A DNA stretch of 39,070 bases from Acidovorax sp. HMWF029. GTDB taxonomy: Bacteria; Pseudomonadota; Gammaproteobacteria; Burkholderiales; Burkholderiaceae_C. The stretch is from the NCBI RefSeq assembly GCF_003060895.1, contig NZ_QAIH01000225.1:195257-234326 (forward strand), in the 5' to 3' direction. The position numbers and the translations under genes were made by a program. Position 1 is the stretch's first letter; every line of letters begins with the position of its first letter. The notes under the pieces were generated by a model. The model saw only the letters and a program-made list of their open reading frames with translations, had not been told where the DNA came from and did no database searches. Positions 8,378-17,361 of this stretch are shown here, piece by piece.

Positions 8378-9037
8378 GCCGCGCCAAGGTGCTCCCGCCG
8401 CAGAGCCACTCCCGCGCTGGGTGGCGGCCAAGGCGGATCGCGGCCTGCGCCAGTGGCGCCATGCGCGCCAGCCCAGGAGCACTGCCAAGATGACGGCATA
8501 CAGCGCCACTTCAGCGAAATCGTTCTTCCCGGCACGCATCCAGAAGAAGTGCAGGACGGCCAAGCCCGCCACTGCGTAGACCGAGCGGTGCAGCGCCTGC
8601 CAGCGCTTGCCCCCCAGCGCCTTGATGGCGCGGTTGAACGAAGTGCCTGCCAGCAACACCAGCAACACCAGCGCCAGCGATCCGACCAGAATGAATGGCC
8701 GTTTGGCGATGTCGCGCAGGATATCGGCCACATCAAAACCCATATCGAACCAGCTGTAGCTCAGCAGGTGCAGCAATCCGTAGAAAAACACGAACAGGCC
8801 CAGCATGCGCCGAAACCGCGCCAGCTGCGGCGTGGCCGTCAGCACCCGCAGCGGCGTGACGGCCAGCACCAGGCACAGCGCCCGCAGCGTCCAGTCGCCC
8901 GTGGCGCGGATCAGGGCCTCTGCGGGATTGGCGCCCAGCTGGTTCGTCGCTGCAGCCACCACCAGCCAGACCAGGGGAAGCAGGCACAGCACAAACACCA
9001 GAGGTTTGGCGGCAGGATGGACAAGGAGTTTGCGCAT
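8375..9037 (-). CDS. msrQ: Heme-binding membrane subunit MsrQ
   Basis: A 220-residue protein with about six transmembrane helices and the ferric-reductase-like core of YedZ/MsrQ. The histidines expected for heme ligation are in LLHLLSYSW, ALHRSVYAVAGLAVLHFFW. MsrQ passes electrons from the quinone pool or cytoplasmic flavin donors to periplasmic MsrP. It lies 93 bases downstream of msrP on the same strand, which is the normal order. The C-terminal 30 residues are basic and low in complexity. The call is firm because family, size and partner gene agree. Confidence 0.94.
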   Translation of the reverse strand: MRKLLVHPAAKPLVFVLCLLPLVWLVVAAATNQLGANPAEALIRATGDWTLRALCLVLAVTPLRVLTATPQLARFRRMLGLFVFFYGLLHLLSYSWFDMGFDVADILRDIAKRPFILVGSLALVLLVLLAGTSFNRAIKALGGKRWQALHRSVYAVAGLAVLHFFWMRAGKNDFAEVALYAVILAVLLGWRAWRHWRRPRSALAATQRGSGSAAGAPWRG

Positions 9038-9130
9038 GGAGATCGGCGCCCGTCCTGGCAGCCGCAGCCCCCACGCGGAAGGCCGGGCAAAAAGACAGGG
9101 GCCAGAGAACGTCAGGTGGCCGCCACGAGG

Positions 9131-10135
9131 TCAGTAGAACTTCTTGAGATCCATGCCAGCGTAAAGCTGCCCCACCTGGGCTTCATAGCCGTTGAACATG
9201 AGCGTCTTGCGCTTCTTGGCGAACAAGCCGTCTTCACCAATGCGCCGCTCGGTGGCCTGGCTCCAGCGGGGGTGGTCCACCTCGGGGTTAACGTTTGAGT
9301 AAAAGCCATATTCCTGCTTGGCGGCCTTGTTCCACGCCGTGCCCGGCTCCTTCTCGACGAAGCGGATCTTGACAATACTCTTGGCGCTCTTGAAGCCGTA
9401 CTTCCATGGCACCACCAGGCGCACTGGCGCTCCGTTCTGGTTGGGCAGCACCTCGCCGTACATGCCAAACGCCAGCAGGGTGAGCGGGTGCATGGCCTCG
9501 TCCAGGCGCAGGCCTTCCACATAGGGCCAGTCGAGCACACGCGACCCGACGAAAGGCATGGTCGCCTTGTCGGCCAGGGTTACGAACTCCACATACTTTG
9601 CACTGCCCTGCGGCTCCACGCGCTTGATCAGTTCAGCCAGCGAATAGCCCACCCAGGGGATCACCATGGACCAGCCCTCCACACAGCGCAGCCGGTAGAT
9701 GCGCTCCTCCTGCGTGCTGAGCTTGATCAGGTCTTCGATGCCGTACTTACCAGGCTTCTTGACCAGCCCTTCCACTTCCACCGTCCAGGGGGTGGTTTTG
9801 AGCGTGTGGGCATTGCGCGCGGGGTCGGCCTTGTCGGTGCCGAATTCGTAGAAGTTGTTGTAGGTGCTCGCGTCTTTGTAGTCGGTGAGCTTTTCCATCG
9901 TGACCGCCCCGGCCACGGTGGACTTGGCACCCGCCAGCACAGCCAGCTTGTTGGGACGCACCACCTGGGCCTGCTGCGCCAGCGCTTCGCGGCCTGCCCA
10001 GGCCGCCATCGCAGCACCTGTCGCGCCGCCCGCCATGAGCTTGAGCATCTGGCGGCGGTCTTCGTAGACCGCGCGGGGTGTGATTTCGGAGGGGTGGGGG
10101 TGGTTGAAACCCGAGTCGCGCGAGGGGATCAGCAT
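9131..10135 (-). CDS. msrP: Periplasmic methionine sulfoxide reductase catalytic subunit MsrP
   Basis: A 334-residue molybdopterin enzyme that repairs oxidised methionines in periplasmic proteins. A Tat signal is visible ([12 protein letters not shown], Arg27-Arg28, cleavage near ALAQQ). The molybdenum-ligand cysteine is Cys151 in [14 protein letters not shown]. The sulfite-oxidase-like fold segments [16 protein letters not shown] and [14 protein letters not shown] follow. The first 22 residues precede the Tat motif, as is usual for MsrP. It is co-directional with msrQ. The 154-base gap between ccsB and this gene shows no gene. Confidence 0.96.
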   Translation of the reverse strand: MLIPSRDSGFNHPHPSEITPRAVYEDRRQMLKLMAGGATGAAMAAWAGREALAQQAQVVRPNKLAVLAGAKSTVAGAVTMEKLTDYKDASTYNNFYEFGTDKADPARNAHTLKTTPWTVEVEGLVKKPGKYGIEDLIKLSTQEERIYRLRCVEGWSMVIPWVGYSLAELIKRVEPQGSAKYVEFVTLADKATMPFVGSRVLDWPYVEGLRLDEAMHPLTLLAFGMYGEVLPNQNGAPVRLVVPWKYGFKSAKSIVKIRFVEKEPGTAWNKAAKQEYGFYSNVNPEVDHPRWSQATERRIGEDGLFAKKRKTLMFNGYEAQVGQLYAGMDLKKFY

Positions 10136-10289
10136 GGGGAGGCTCCGGTCATGGTCTGGTGGAAACAGCTGCAGCGGTAGAGCAGCACAACTGTTAGTTC
10201 GTTCCCTGGACAGCGCAGGTTACACCGACGACGCAATAGTTGCCGCCGCCTGCGCCGATGCCCGACCGGGCCCCTATCCCTTCAACCCA

Positions 10290-11639
10290 TCACAGCGTGC
10301 CGTAGCTGTGCAGGCCGCTCAGGAACATGTTCACCCCGAGAAACGCGAACGTGGTCACCGCCAGGCCCACCAGCGCCCACCAGGCAGACACCGTGCCGCG
10401 CAGGCCCTTCATGAGACGCATGTGCAGCCAGGCCGCGTAGTTGAGCCAGACGATCAGCGCCCAGGTTTCCTTCGGGTCCCAGCTCCAGTAGCCACCCCAG
10501 GCCTCGGCCGCCCACAGCGCGCCCAGCACGGTAGCAATGGTGAAGAACGCAAAACCCACGGCAATGGACTTGTACATCACATCGTCCAGGATTTCGAACG
10601 ACGGCAGGCGCGCCGCGATGCGCTTGCGGCCCAGCAGGATGCCCGCAACGATGAAGGCAGAAATACCGAAATACACCATCCAGTAGCCGCCACCGTTCTC
10701 GGTTGCGCCCTGGCGGAACACGATGGGCTCGAAGCACAGCACCACGCCCAGCAGCCACAGCGGGGCCAGCTTGTACCAGCGAGTCTCGGTGGCCTGCTGC
10801 TTGATCAGGTAGGCAAACGCCACCATGGCGGCCAGCGCAAAGGTGCCGTAGCCGATGAAGTTGGCGGGCACATGCAGCTTCATCCACCAGCTCTTGAGAG
10901 CGGGCACCAGGGGCTGGATTTCATGCGCCTCGCGCACCACGGTGTACCAGAGCAAAAAGCCCACAGCCGCACTGACCACCAGCATCACAAAGCCGCCCAG
11001 GGCACGCGTGTCGTACTGCTCTTCGTAGTAGAGGTAGAACGCTGCCGTCATCCAGCAGAACAGCACGAACACTTCATACAGGTTGCTCACCGGGATGTGG
11101 CCAATGTCCGGGCCAATGAGGTAGCTCTCGTACCAGCGCACCAGCGTGCCGATGAGCGCCATGGCCACCGCCACCCAGGCGATACGGGAGCCGAGCATGC
11201 TCATCGTGCGCCCCTCGCCGCGCGAGAACATGCCGATCCAGTAGAACGCCGTGCTGATAAAGAAAAGCATGCTCATCCACAAGATAGCGGACTGGCTGGA
11301 GAGGAAGTACTTGAGGCCGAACACCGTGTCAGCCCGAGCCAGGTTGCCCACCCCGTCCTGCTGGTACAGGCCAATCGCCATCAGGGCCAAAGCCGCCACG
11401 ATAAGCACCAGCCCCCGTAGCGGACGCCAGAACCAGCAAAGCCATATCAAGCTCGGGATGGTCCCGAGCAAGATGCCTTTTTCATAAACGTCCATGAAAC
11501 TGCCGTAACGCTGCAGCGCGTAGAGCCCCCCAACGGTCACGATGGCGGCAAACAGCCAGTCCAGCCAGTTGCGGCGGGCGAAAAAGCCCTCGTTCAGGGT
11601 GATCGTGGTGGTGTTCGAAGAAGAGGTTGCGGTGTTCAT
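10290..11639 (-). CDS. ccsB: System II cytochrome c biogenesis protein CcsB (ResC/CcsA type, WWD protein)
   Basis: 449 residues with about eight transmembrane helices. It carries the tryptophan-rich heme-handling WWD motif WGGYWSWDPKETWALI near the C-terminus and conserved histidines in the periplasmic loops. With ResB it exports heme and attaches it to CXXCH motifs of apocytochromes in the periplasm. Naming differs between authors: this is the ResC/CcsA homologue that automated annotation calls CcsB. Its ATG overlaps the resB stop (ATGA), so the two proteins are likely made in a coupled way. A strong functional link exists to the cytochrome c4 gene just upstream. Confidence 0.95.
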   Translation of the reverse strand: MNTATSSSNTTTITLNEGFFARRNWLDWLFAAIVTVGGLYALQRYGSFMDVYEKGILLGTIPSLIWLCWFWRPLRGLVLIVAALALMAIGLYQQDGVGNLARADTVFGLKYFLSSQSAILWMSMLFFISTAFYWIGMFSRGEGRTMSMLGSRIAWVAVAMALIGTLVRWYESYLIGPDIGHIPVSNLYEVFVLFCWMTAAFYLYYEEQYDTRALGGFVMLVVSAAVGFLLWYTVVREAHEIQPLVPALKSWWMKLHVPANFIGYGTFALAAMVAFAYLIKQQATETRWYKLAPLWLLGVVLCFEPIVFRQGATENGGGYWMVYFGISAFIVAGILLGRKRIAARLPSFEILDDVMYKSIAVGFAFFTIATVLGALWAAEAWGGYWSWDPKETWALIVWLNYAAWLHMRLMKGLRGTVSAWWALVGLAVTTFAFLGVNMFLSGLHSYGTL

Positions 11640-13789
11640 GCAGTACCTTGGCGGGGCGAGGCCCCGATCAGTTTGTGTGCGAGCTGTGCAAACTCCTGGT
11701 CACTGTCCAGCGTCTTGCGGTTGGTGGACAACGCCATGGTGGCGTGGGTACGCCCCTCATGGGGGGCCACCCACACCCATACGCGCCGCTCCCGCACGTA
11801 GAGCATGGCAAAAATGCCCAGAATCAGCAAGGCGCAGCCCAGATAGACAATGTTCTTGCCAGGGGCGCGGGCCACCTGGAACACGCTGGCCTGCACCTGG
11901 GTGAAGTCCTTGAGTTCGAACGCCAACGGCGCAGGGTAGATCTGCGCGTCCGACAGCGAGAGCACGGCCTGCGTCATAAAGCCCTGGGTGCGGTCATCGT
12001 GCTGCAGCGGTGCCTGGCCCGCCTGCTTGCGCGCGAGCTGGGCCACCTCAAACAGCGTGCCGTTAAGGATGCGCACCAGCACCTCGCCCGCACGCGCACG
12101 CTCGGCCTCAGGCACATTGGACTCCATGAAGTCCGACACCGCCTGCAGGCCGCCCGTGGGTTTGCCATCGACCATGCCTTGGCCCGCAAACAGCGCCAGC
12201 GCGCGGGATGCGGAAAGACGCAGCTGCTCGGCCAGGTCGGGGCGCGAGGAATCCATGGCCTGCGCCACATAGCGGCGCACAGCCTGCTCCCGCGCATCGG
12301 GGTCGGCCAGCAGGGCCTTCATGCGCAGAAACCCATCCATGGTGCCGTTGTCGTCAGCGGGCACCCGCAGGTAGCGGAAGGGGTCGGCAGGCGACTCGCG
12401 CACGCCCAGCAGGAACACCGGCACGCCGTCACCCGTATCCACCGGCAGCATGTAGTTGTGAAACTCGCGCGCCTGGCCAGCAGCGTCGCGCAGCTTGTAG
12501 CTCACGCTGGGCCCCACGTTGCGCAGCTCTTTTTTGGTCACGGTCTTGTTGGCGGCCCCCAGGCGGGATTCCACCGATTCGCGCAGGTCCACCTTGCGCA
12601 CATCCACGCCGCTGCCGCCGGGGCCGGCACCGCCAAAATTCTCGACATTGATGGTGCGCAGCGCCGTGAACTCCAGCGTCAGCGTGTCGCTGCCCGGGCC
12701 GCCGCCCTTGTTGGTAAGCTGGGTGGAGCCGCCCACCAGACCTTCCACATCAAACGGCTTGGCGCCCGCCACCATGGGCGCGGCGCGCAGCTTGAGGTGC
12801 GATCCGCCATCGTCAAAGCTCGACTGGTAGATCTCGATGCCTTTGTAGCTCGCGGGGTGGTTCACCTCCACACGCGCCGGGGTCTTCTCGCCCGTGGCCT
12901 TGTCGTGGATGATGATCTCGCTGGCAAACAGCTTGGGCATGCCGGTGGAGTAATGCTCCACGATGAACTTCTTGAGTTCGATGGCGAACGGCAGGTCCTG
13001 CAGCAGCACACCATCGGACTGGTTCAGGATCGCCGTGCTCGACTGCGTGCCCTCGGCCACCAGCAGGTTGCCCCGGAAGGTGGGGTTGCGCTCCGACAGA
13101 CGATGCTCGGGCTTCACATCGGCAATCAACCCGCCGCCCTGGTACGGCGTCTTGCCGCCCAGCAACATCTGGGCGCGCACGATGAGGTCGCCGTCCAGCA
13201 GCCCGCCCACACACACCAGCACGATGGCGCTGTGCGCCGCGATGTAGCCGATCTTGTTGGCCGCGCCCGCCTTGGCCGCCACCATCCAGCCGGTGCCGGA
13301 GCCCGCAGCGGTGTCGCGCTGCTGCAGGCGCACCTTCCAGCCCCCCCCGGCGAGCAGGGAGCCAATGCGGCGCGCCTCGGCCTCGGCCGACTCAGGTAGA
13401 TCGGCCTGCGCCTTGTGATGGAAGGCCTTGAGGCTTTGTTCGCGGATGTTTTCCTTGTAGGCCTTGAGGTCCACCAGGATTTTGGGCGTGTTGCGGGCGA
13501 TACACAGCGAGGTGCTGATCACCAGGAACGCAAGGATCAGCAGAAACCACCAGGCGCTGTACACCGCGTTGAGCTGAATCGCACCAAACAGCTCGGCCCA
13601 GAAGGGCCCGAACTGGTTGACGTAGTTGACCGCAGGCTCATGCTGCTTGAGCACCGTGCCGATCACCGATGCAATGCAGATCACCGTCAACAGCGAGATG
13701 GCGAACCGCATGGAGGACAGCAGTTCGATACCGGCGCGCCAGGCCTGGGAACCAGACTGGATGCGAAGGCCTTGGGTGTTGTCGGACAT
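11636..13789 (-). CDS. resB: System II cytochrome c biogenesis protein ResB
   Basis: I take ATG 13789 (MSDNTQGLRI...), giving 717 residues. The frame stays open to 13912, but that part would read through a strong hairpin and lacks ResB character. Three transmembrane helices lie in the N-terminal part (SMRFAISLLTVICIASVIG; AWWFLLILAFLVISTSL; KIGYIAAHSAIVLVCVGGLL). A large periplasmic domain follows, then a last helix near the C-terminus (NIVYLGCALLILGIFAMLY). ResB works with CcsB in heme delivery. No clear ribosome site precedes the ATG, and a terminator-like hairpin ends about 30 bases upstream. Confidence 0.93.
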   Translation of the reverse strand: MSDNTQGLRIQSGSQAWRAGIELLSSMRFAISLLTVICIASVIGTVLKQHEPAVNYVNQFGPFWAELFGAIQLNAVYSAWWFLLILAFLVISTSLCIARNTPKILVDLKAYKENIREQSLKAFHHKAQADLPESAEAEARRIGSLLAGGGWKVRLQQRDTAAGSGTGWMVAAKAGAANKIGYIAAHSAIVLVCVGGLLDGDLIVRAQMLLGGKTPYQGGGLIADVKPEHRLSERNPTFRGNLLVAEGTQSSTAILNQSDGVLLQDLPFAIELKKFIVEHYSTGMPKLFASEIIIHDKATGEKTPARVEVNHPASYKGIEIYQSSFDDGGSHLKLRAAPMVAGAKPFDVEGLVGGSTQLTNKGGGPGSDTLTLEFTALRTINVENFGGAGPGGSGVDVRKVDLRESVESRLGAANKTVTKKELRNVGPSVSYKLRDAAGQAREFHNYMLPVDTGDGVPVFLLGVRESPADPFRYLRVPADDNGTMDGFLRMKALLADPDAREQAVRRYVAQAMDSSRPDLAEQLRLSASRALALFAGQGMVDGKPTGGLQAVSDFMESNVPEAERARAGEVLVRILNGTLFEVAQLARKQAGQAPLQHDDRTQGFMTQAVLSLSDAQIYPAPLAFELKDFTQVQASVFQVARAPGKNIVYLGCALLILGIFAMLYVRERRVWVWVAPHEGRTHATMALSTNRKTLDSDQEFAQLAHKLIGASPRQGTA

Positions 13790-13819
13790 GGATAAAACGG
13801 GGTATGCGAAGCGCGAAAG

Positions 13820-13861
13820 AAAAAGGGCGGGGCCATCTATTGAGATGGACCCGCCCTTTTT
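13820..13861. terminator. Symmetric bidirectional terminator-like hairpin between cytochrome c4 gene and resB
   Basis: A-tract plus GGGCGGG (13820-13831) pairs perfectly with CCCGCCC plus T-tract (13850-13861). One G/A mismatch follows, then CCATCT/AGATGG, closing on a 4-base loop. It reads as an intrinsic terminator on both strands. On the minus strand it would end the cytochrome c4 transcript and stands 31 bases before the resB ATG. Confidence 0.85.
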
Positions 13862-13937
13862 GGGGTTGTTATTGGCGGTAGGTTCCGTGCGGCCCGGTTT
13901 AAAAAACCTCAAGGGGCCACGGTTTCACGAAGGTCAA

Positions 13938-14567
13938 TCAACGCAGGCCAGCGATGTAGTCCGAGACAGCCTTGATTTCCTTGTCGTTGAGCTTGGCAGC
14001 CACCTGGGTCATCTGGACGCTGTTGGCGCGGGAGCCATCGCGGAACATGTTCAACTGGGCTGCCGTGTAATCGGCATGCTGACCCGCCAGGCGAGGGTAC
14101 TGCGCTGGGATGCCAGCGCCGTTGGGGCTGTGGCAACCGGCGCAGGCGGCGATGTTGCGGTCGGCAATGCCGCCACGGTAGATGCGCTCGCCCAGGGCGA
14201 CCAGGTCCTTGTCCTTGGCAAAACCAGCCTTGGCGGGCTTGGAGACCAGCCAGTAGGAGATGTTGCGCATGTCGTCGTCAGACAATGCGGCCGCAAAACC
14301 CTTCATGACGGCGTTGTTGCGCTTGCCCGACTTGAATTCCTGCAATTGCTTGACCAGGTATTCGGGGTGTTGCTGCGACAGCTTGGGGTTGGCCGCGATG
14401 GCCGAGTTGCCGTCGGCGCCGTGGCACGCCGCACACACGGCAGTGAAGCTGGCCTCGCCCTTGACGAGATCCGGCTTGGCCGCCTTGGGGGCGTCGCCCG
14501 CCGCGTAGGCCGAGAAAACAGGTGCTGCCAGTATGGCAGCCGTCAGCAAGGAGGCGAGCAACTTCAT
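13938..14567 (-). CDS. Diheme cytochrome c4
   Basis: A 209-residue periplasmic protein with a signal peptide cleaved near AYAAG. It has two heme-c domains with CAACH (Cys45-His49) and CAGCH (Cys142-His146), each followed by the Met ligand region (AVMKGF about 88; the second in NSVQMTQV). Cytochrome c4 proteins carry electrons to terminal oxidases such as cbb3. It lies immediately upstream of the resB-ccsB maturation pair on the same strand and is divergent from engB with 72 bases between, an arrangement often conserved in betaproteobacteria. Confidence 0.94.
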   Translation of the reverse strand: MKLLASLLTAAILAAPVFSAYAAGDAPKAAKPDLVKGEASFTAVCAACHGADGNSAIAANPKLSQQHPEYLVKQLQEFKSGKRNNAVMKGFAAALSDDDMRNISYWLVSKPAKAGFAKDKDLVALGERIYRGGIADRNIAACAGCHSPNGAGIPAQYPRLAGQHADYTAAQLNMFRDGSRANSVQMTQVAAKLNDKEIKAVSDYIAGLR

Positions 14568-14639
14568 ATCGAGGGTGTATGTTTATGTGCGCAAAACCGC
14601 GCGATTCTACAATGAGGCTTCCTTGTATCCCAATTCCCC

Positions 14640-15401
14640 ATGACGACTTCCTCAATCGCGCCAGTTGCTGGCTCCCTTCCGCCTGCACCCGACGCCAAGA
14701 TCGCCATGGGCTGGATGCACACCGCCAAGTTTCTGACCACGGCCGCACAGCTGCACCATCTGCCGCCCATTGACGTGCCCGAAATCGCCTTTGTGGGCCG
14801 TTCCAACGCCGGCAAATCCACCTGCATCAACACGCTCACACAGCAAAAGCAGTTGGCATTCGCCTCCAAAAAACCCGGTCGCACGCAGCACATCAACCTG
14901 TTCTCGCTGGGCAAACAAGGCGTGATGGACGCCGTGCTGGCCGACCTGCCCGGCTATGGGTATGCCGCAGTGTCGCGCTCGGACAAAGTGCGCTGGCAGC
15001 AGGTGATGGTGAATTACCTGGTCAGCCGCACCAGCCTCACCGGCATCGTGCTGCTGTGCGACCCCCGACTGGGTCTGACCGAGCTGGACGAGGCCCTCCT
15101 CGAAGTGGTGCGGCCTCGCGTCGAGGAGGGCCTGAAATTCCTCGTGGTGCTGACCAAAGCCGACAAGCTCACGCGCGCAGAGCAGGCCAAGGTCCTGTCG
15201 ATTACGCGACTGCACGCGGGCGGCGGCGAGGTGAAGATGTTCTCGGCCCTCAAGAAACAGGGGGTGGACGACGTTGCCCAATTGCTGTGGCAGTGGGCCC
15301 ACCCCGTGCGCCCGGCGGCAGACCCTGAAGCAGCCGATGCCGGTGCGCCGACTGCCGTAGCAGACGCCACTCCAAAAAATTCAGACAAAAACAGCCTCTA
15401 G
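14640..15401 (+). CDS. yihA: Ribosome biogenesis GTPase EngB (YihA/YsxC)
   Basis: A 253-residue small GTPase needed for large ribosomal subunit assembly. Motifs are G1 GRSNAGKS (residues 53-60), switch segment PGRTQHINLF, G3 DLPGYG, G4 TKADKL and G5 SALKK. The C-terminal tail after about residue 225 is alanine/proline-rich and longer than in E. coli. The last codons and the stop (AGC CTC TAG) lie inside a dispersed repeat that also ends pncA (see repeats at 15392 and 23229). No clear ribosome site precedes the ATG. An in-frame Met at residue 23 is an alternative, but the family normally has some sequence before it. Confidence 0.95.
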   Translation: MTTSSIAPVAGSLPPAPDAKIAMGWMHTAKFLTTAAQLHHLPPIDVPEIAFVGRSNAGKSTCINTLTQQKQLAFASKKPGRTQHINLFSLGKQGVMDAVLADLPGYGYAAVSRSDKVRWQQVMVNYLVSRTSLTGIVLLCDPRLGLTELDEALLEVVRPRVEEGLKFLVVLTKADKLTRAEQAKVLSITRLHAGGGEVKMFSALKKQGVDDVAQLLWQWAHPVRPAADPEAADAGAPTAVADATPKNSDKNSL

Positions 15402-15442
15402 CGCGCGATCATCATGCACTAGGAGCTACTTAATTGATAGCA
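15392..15442 (+). repeat. Dispersed intergenic repeat, copy B
   Basis: Begins CAGCCTCTAGCGC (15392-15404), identical to the start of the copy at 23229, and ends with an AGCTAC...TGATAGC palindrome-like part. The TAG inside the first block is the engB stop codon. The copy fills almost the whole gap to the next ATG (15450). Confidence 0.65.
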
Positions 15443-15449
15443 AAGTGCC

Positions 15450-16355
15450 ATGATCCAACAACACGCCGTTCTTCTTTCCAATGGCATCACGCTGCACTGC
15501 CGCACCAGCGGCGTGGCGGGCCGCCCAGTGCTGCTGTTTTTACACGGCTTCCCCGAGGGCGCCTTCATCTGGGATGAGCTGCTGCTGCACTTTTCCCGCC
15601 CCGAAAACGGTGGCTACCGCTGCGTGGCGCCCTACCTGCGCGGATTTGGCCCCTCCAGCAGCCCCGCCGAGGTGGATGCCTACCGTGCCAAGCATCTGGT
15701 GCAGGACCTGGTTGCGCTGATCGCCCACGAATGCCCCGGCGGCGCGCTGGAATGCCTGGTGGCCCACGATTGGGGTGGCGCCGTGGCCTGGAACCTGGCC
15801 AATCAGCAGCCACAGCTCATGAAGCGCCTGGCCATCATCAATTCCCCCCACCCCGGGGCATTCGTGCGCGAGCTGGCGCACAACCCGGCCCAGCAGGCAG
15901 GCAGCCAGTACATGCACTTCCTGTGCCGCCCGGATGCCGAGGCGCTGCTGGCGGACGACGACTACCGCCGCTTGTTCGGCTTTTTCGACGCGCCAGATGG
16001 CAGCGCCCCCGCCTGGCTCACGGACAGCGTGCGCGCCCAGTACCGCGCGCTGTGGCAGCAGGGCCTGACCGGCGCTTGCAACTACTACCGCGCCAGCCCC
16101 ATCCGCCCGCCACGCGATGGCGACCCTGGCGCGCAGGCCATCAGCCTGCCCGACAGCATGCTCACCGTGAACGTGCCCACGCTGGTGCTGTGGGGCATGG
16201 ACGACCCGGCCCTGCTGCCCAGCCTGCTCGATGGCCTGCCGGGCTGGGTGCCGCAGTTGCAATTGCAGCAGGTCAACAGTGCCTCGCACTGGATCGTGCA
16301 CGAGCACCCGGAGCACGTGGCCCTGGAGCTGCAACGCCTACTTCATCAAAAATGA
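15450..16355 (+). CDS. Alpha/beta hydrolase, epoxide-hydrolase/dehalogenase-like
   Basis: A 301-residue alpha/beta-hydrolase. The oxyanion motif is HGFPE (32-36). The nucleophile elbow reads AHDWGGAVAW, with Asp107 in place of Ser; this is the pattern of epoxide hydrolases and haloalkane dehalogenases, not esterases. A late acid is probable in GMDDPALLP and the general base His is in NSASHWIVHEHPE. Two Tyr in the cap region could be the epoxide-polarising pair, but I cannot assign them. The substrate is unknown. It follows engB, probably on the same transcript. Its stop codon (TGA 16353-16355) lies inside another copy of the dispersed repeat. Confidence 0.85.
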   Translation: MIQQHAVLLSNGITLHCRTSGVAGRPVLLFLHGFPEGAFIWDELLLHFSRPENGGYRCVAPYLRGFGPSSSPAEVDAYRAKHLVQDLVALIAHECPGGALECLVAHDWGGAVAWNLANQQPQLMKRLAIINSPHPGAFVRELAHNPAQQAGSQYMHFLCRPDAEALLADDDYRRLFGFFDAPDGSAPAWLTDSVRAQYRALWQQGLTGACNYYRASPIRPPRDGDPGAQAISLPDSMLTVNVPTLVLWGMDDPALLPSLLDGLPGWVPQLQLQQVNSASHWIVHEHPEHVALELQRLLHQK

Positions 16356-16382
16356 TAGCTACAAAGGCATGATGGACGCGCG
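16348..16382 (+). repeat. Dispersed intergenic repeat, copy E
   Basis: The block AAAAATGATAGCTACAAAG contains the stop codon of the alpha/beta hydrolase and resembles the TGATAGC and AGCTACAAA parts of copies B, C and D. It is followed by a GC-rich part (GACGCGCGG). The remaining bases up to 16494 hold no gene. Confidence 0.5.
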
Positions 16383-16494
16383 GAGACGGCAATTTTTACC
16401 CAAAAAATGACGCCAAAAGCTGGGACGAAGCCGCGTCGGCCAAAGGCAAGGGGCAGACCGGGCGCACCAGGCATACAGGGCCCCCCACCAGAGA

Positions 16495-17361
16495 TCAGTA
16501 CACCGAATCCTCGCCCTCAGGCCGGGTTTTGAAGCGCTTGTGCACCCAGTAATACTGCTCGGGCATGGTGTCAATCACGGCCTGTAGCTCGTGGTTCATG
16601 CGCACGGTGTCGGCCTCGGCATCGTCGGTGGGGTAGCGAGTCCAGGCGGGCGAGACCTCGGCCACATAGCCCGTGGGCGTCATGCGCGAATACACCCCCA
16701 CCACCTTGGCCCGCCCCAGCCGCGCAAAACGCGACAGCGACGGGATGGTGGCCGCCGTCACGCCATAGAACGGCACAAACAGCGAGTCGTTGCGGCCATA
16801 GTCCATGTCGGGCAGCAGGTACAGCAGGCCGCCCTTGCGCAGGCTGGAGATGATGGGCTTGACCCCATCGGCACGGTTGAGCATGCGCACATCGCCAAAA
16901 CGCTGGCGCCCGGCCATGAACCAGGCGTCCACCGCCGGATCGGGGTGGGTGGCAAAAATTGAGGTGAACGCGCGCTGGGTGTTGAGCGGCAGCGCCAGGC
17001 CGCCTGCGTCCATGCCGTAGAAATGCGGTGCGAACAGGATGGTGGGCGTATCGCCCTCCAGCTCGTGGACCGCGCCCGTGAGGCGCACGCGGCGCTCAAC
17101 CACCGCGCGCGGCGCGGCCCAAAGCCAGCTGCGGTCCAGCCAGGTCTGGCAGAACACCACAAAGTTCGCCCGCGCCACGGCGCGGCGGCGCGCCTCGGTC
17201 CAGTCAGGGAAACACAGCGCCAGGTTGCGCAGCGCCACCTTGCGCCGCCGCACCACCAGCACATAGGCCACCTGCCCCAGCACCCAGCCCATGCCGCGCA
17301 GCACGGGCAAGGGCAGCAGTGCCAGCACGCTCATGAACCACACCCCCAGGCGGCCGGTCAT
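16495..17361 (-). CDS. LpxL/HtrB-family acyltransferase (second of a pair)
   Basis: 288 residues with an N-terminal hydrophobic helix (about 7-35) and the lysophospholipid/lipid A acyltransferase fold. The catalytic HX4D motif is HFYGMD, in ILFAPHFYGMDAGG. Further family segments are FTSIFATHPDP, SSLRKGGLLYLLPDMDYG and a final EQYYWVHKRFKTRPEGE. Members transfer secondary acyl chains to lipid A or related lipids at the inner membrane. Its ATG overlaps the stop of the upstream paralogue (ATGA), so the two are coupled. The sequence does not tell me which acyl chain or position it uses. Confidence 0.88.
   Translation of the reverse strand: MTGRLGVWFMSVLALLPLPVLRGMGWVLGQVAYVLVVRRRKVALRNLALCFPDWTEARRRAVARANFVVFCQTWLDRSWLWAAPRAVVERRVRLTGAVHELEGDTPTILFAPHFYGMDAGGLALPLNTQRAFTSIFATHPDPAVDAWFMAGRQRFGDVRMLNRADGVKPIISSLRKGGLLYLLPDMDYGRNDSLFVPFYGVTAATIPSLSRFARLGRAKVVGVYSRMTPTGYVAEVSPAWTRYPTDDAEADTVRMNHELQAVIDTMPEQYYWVHKRFKTRPEGEDSVY

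Noticed and set aside
11627-13399. Plus-strand open frame of 590 codons opposite resB
   Set aside because: Rich in His, Arg and Gln with no domain. It is the antisense of a well-supported resB gene and a typical product of GC3 bias.
13790-13912. Longer N-terminus of ResB starting at 13912
   Set aside because: It would translate through the strong hairpin at 13820-13861 and adds 41 residues without family character.
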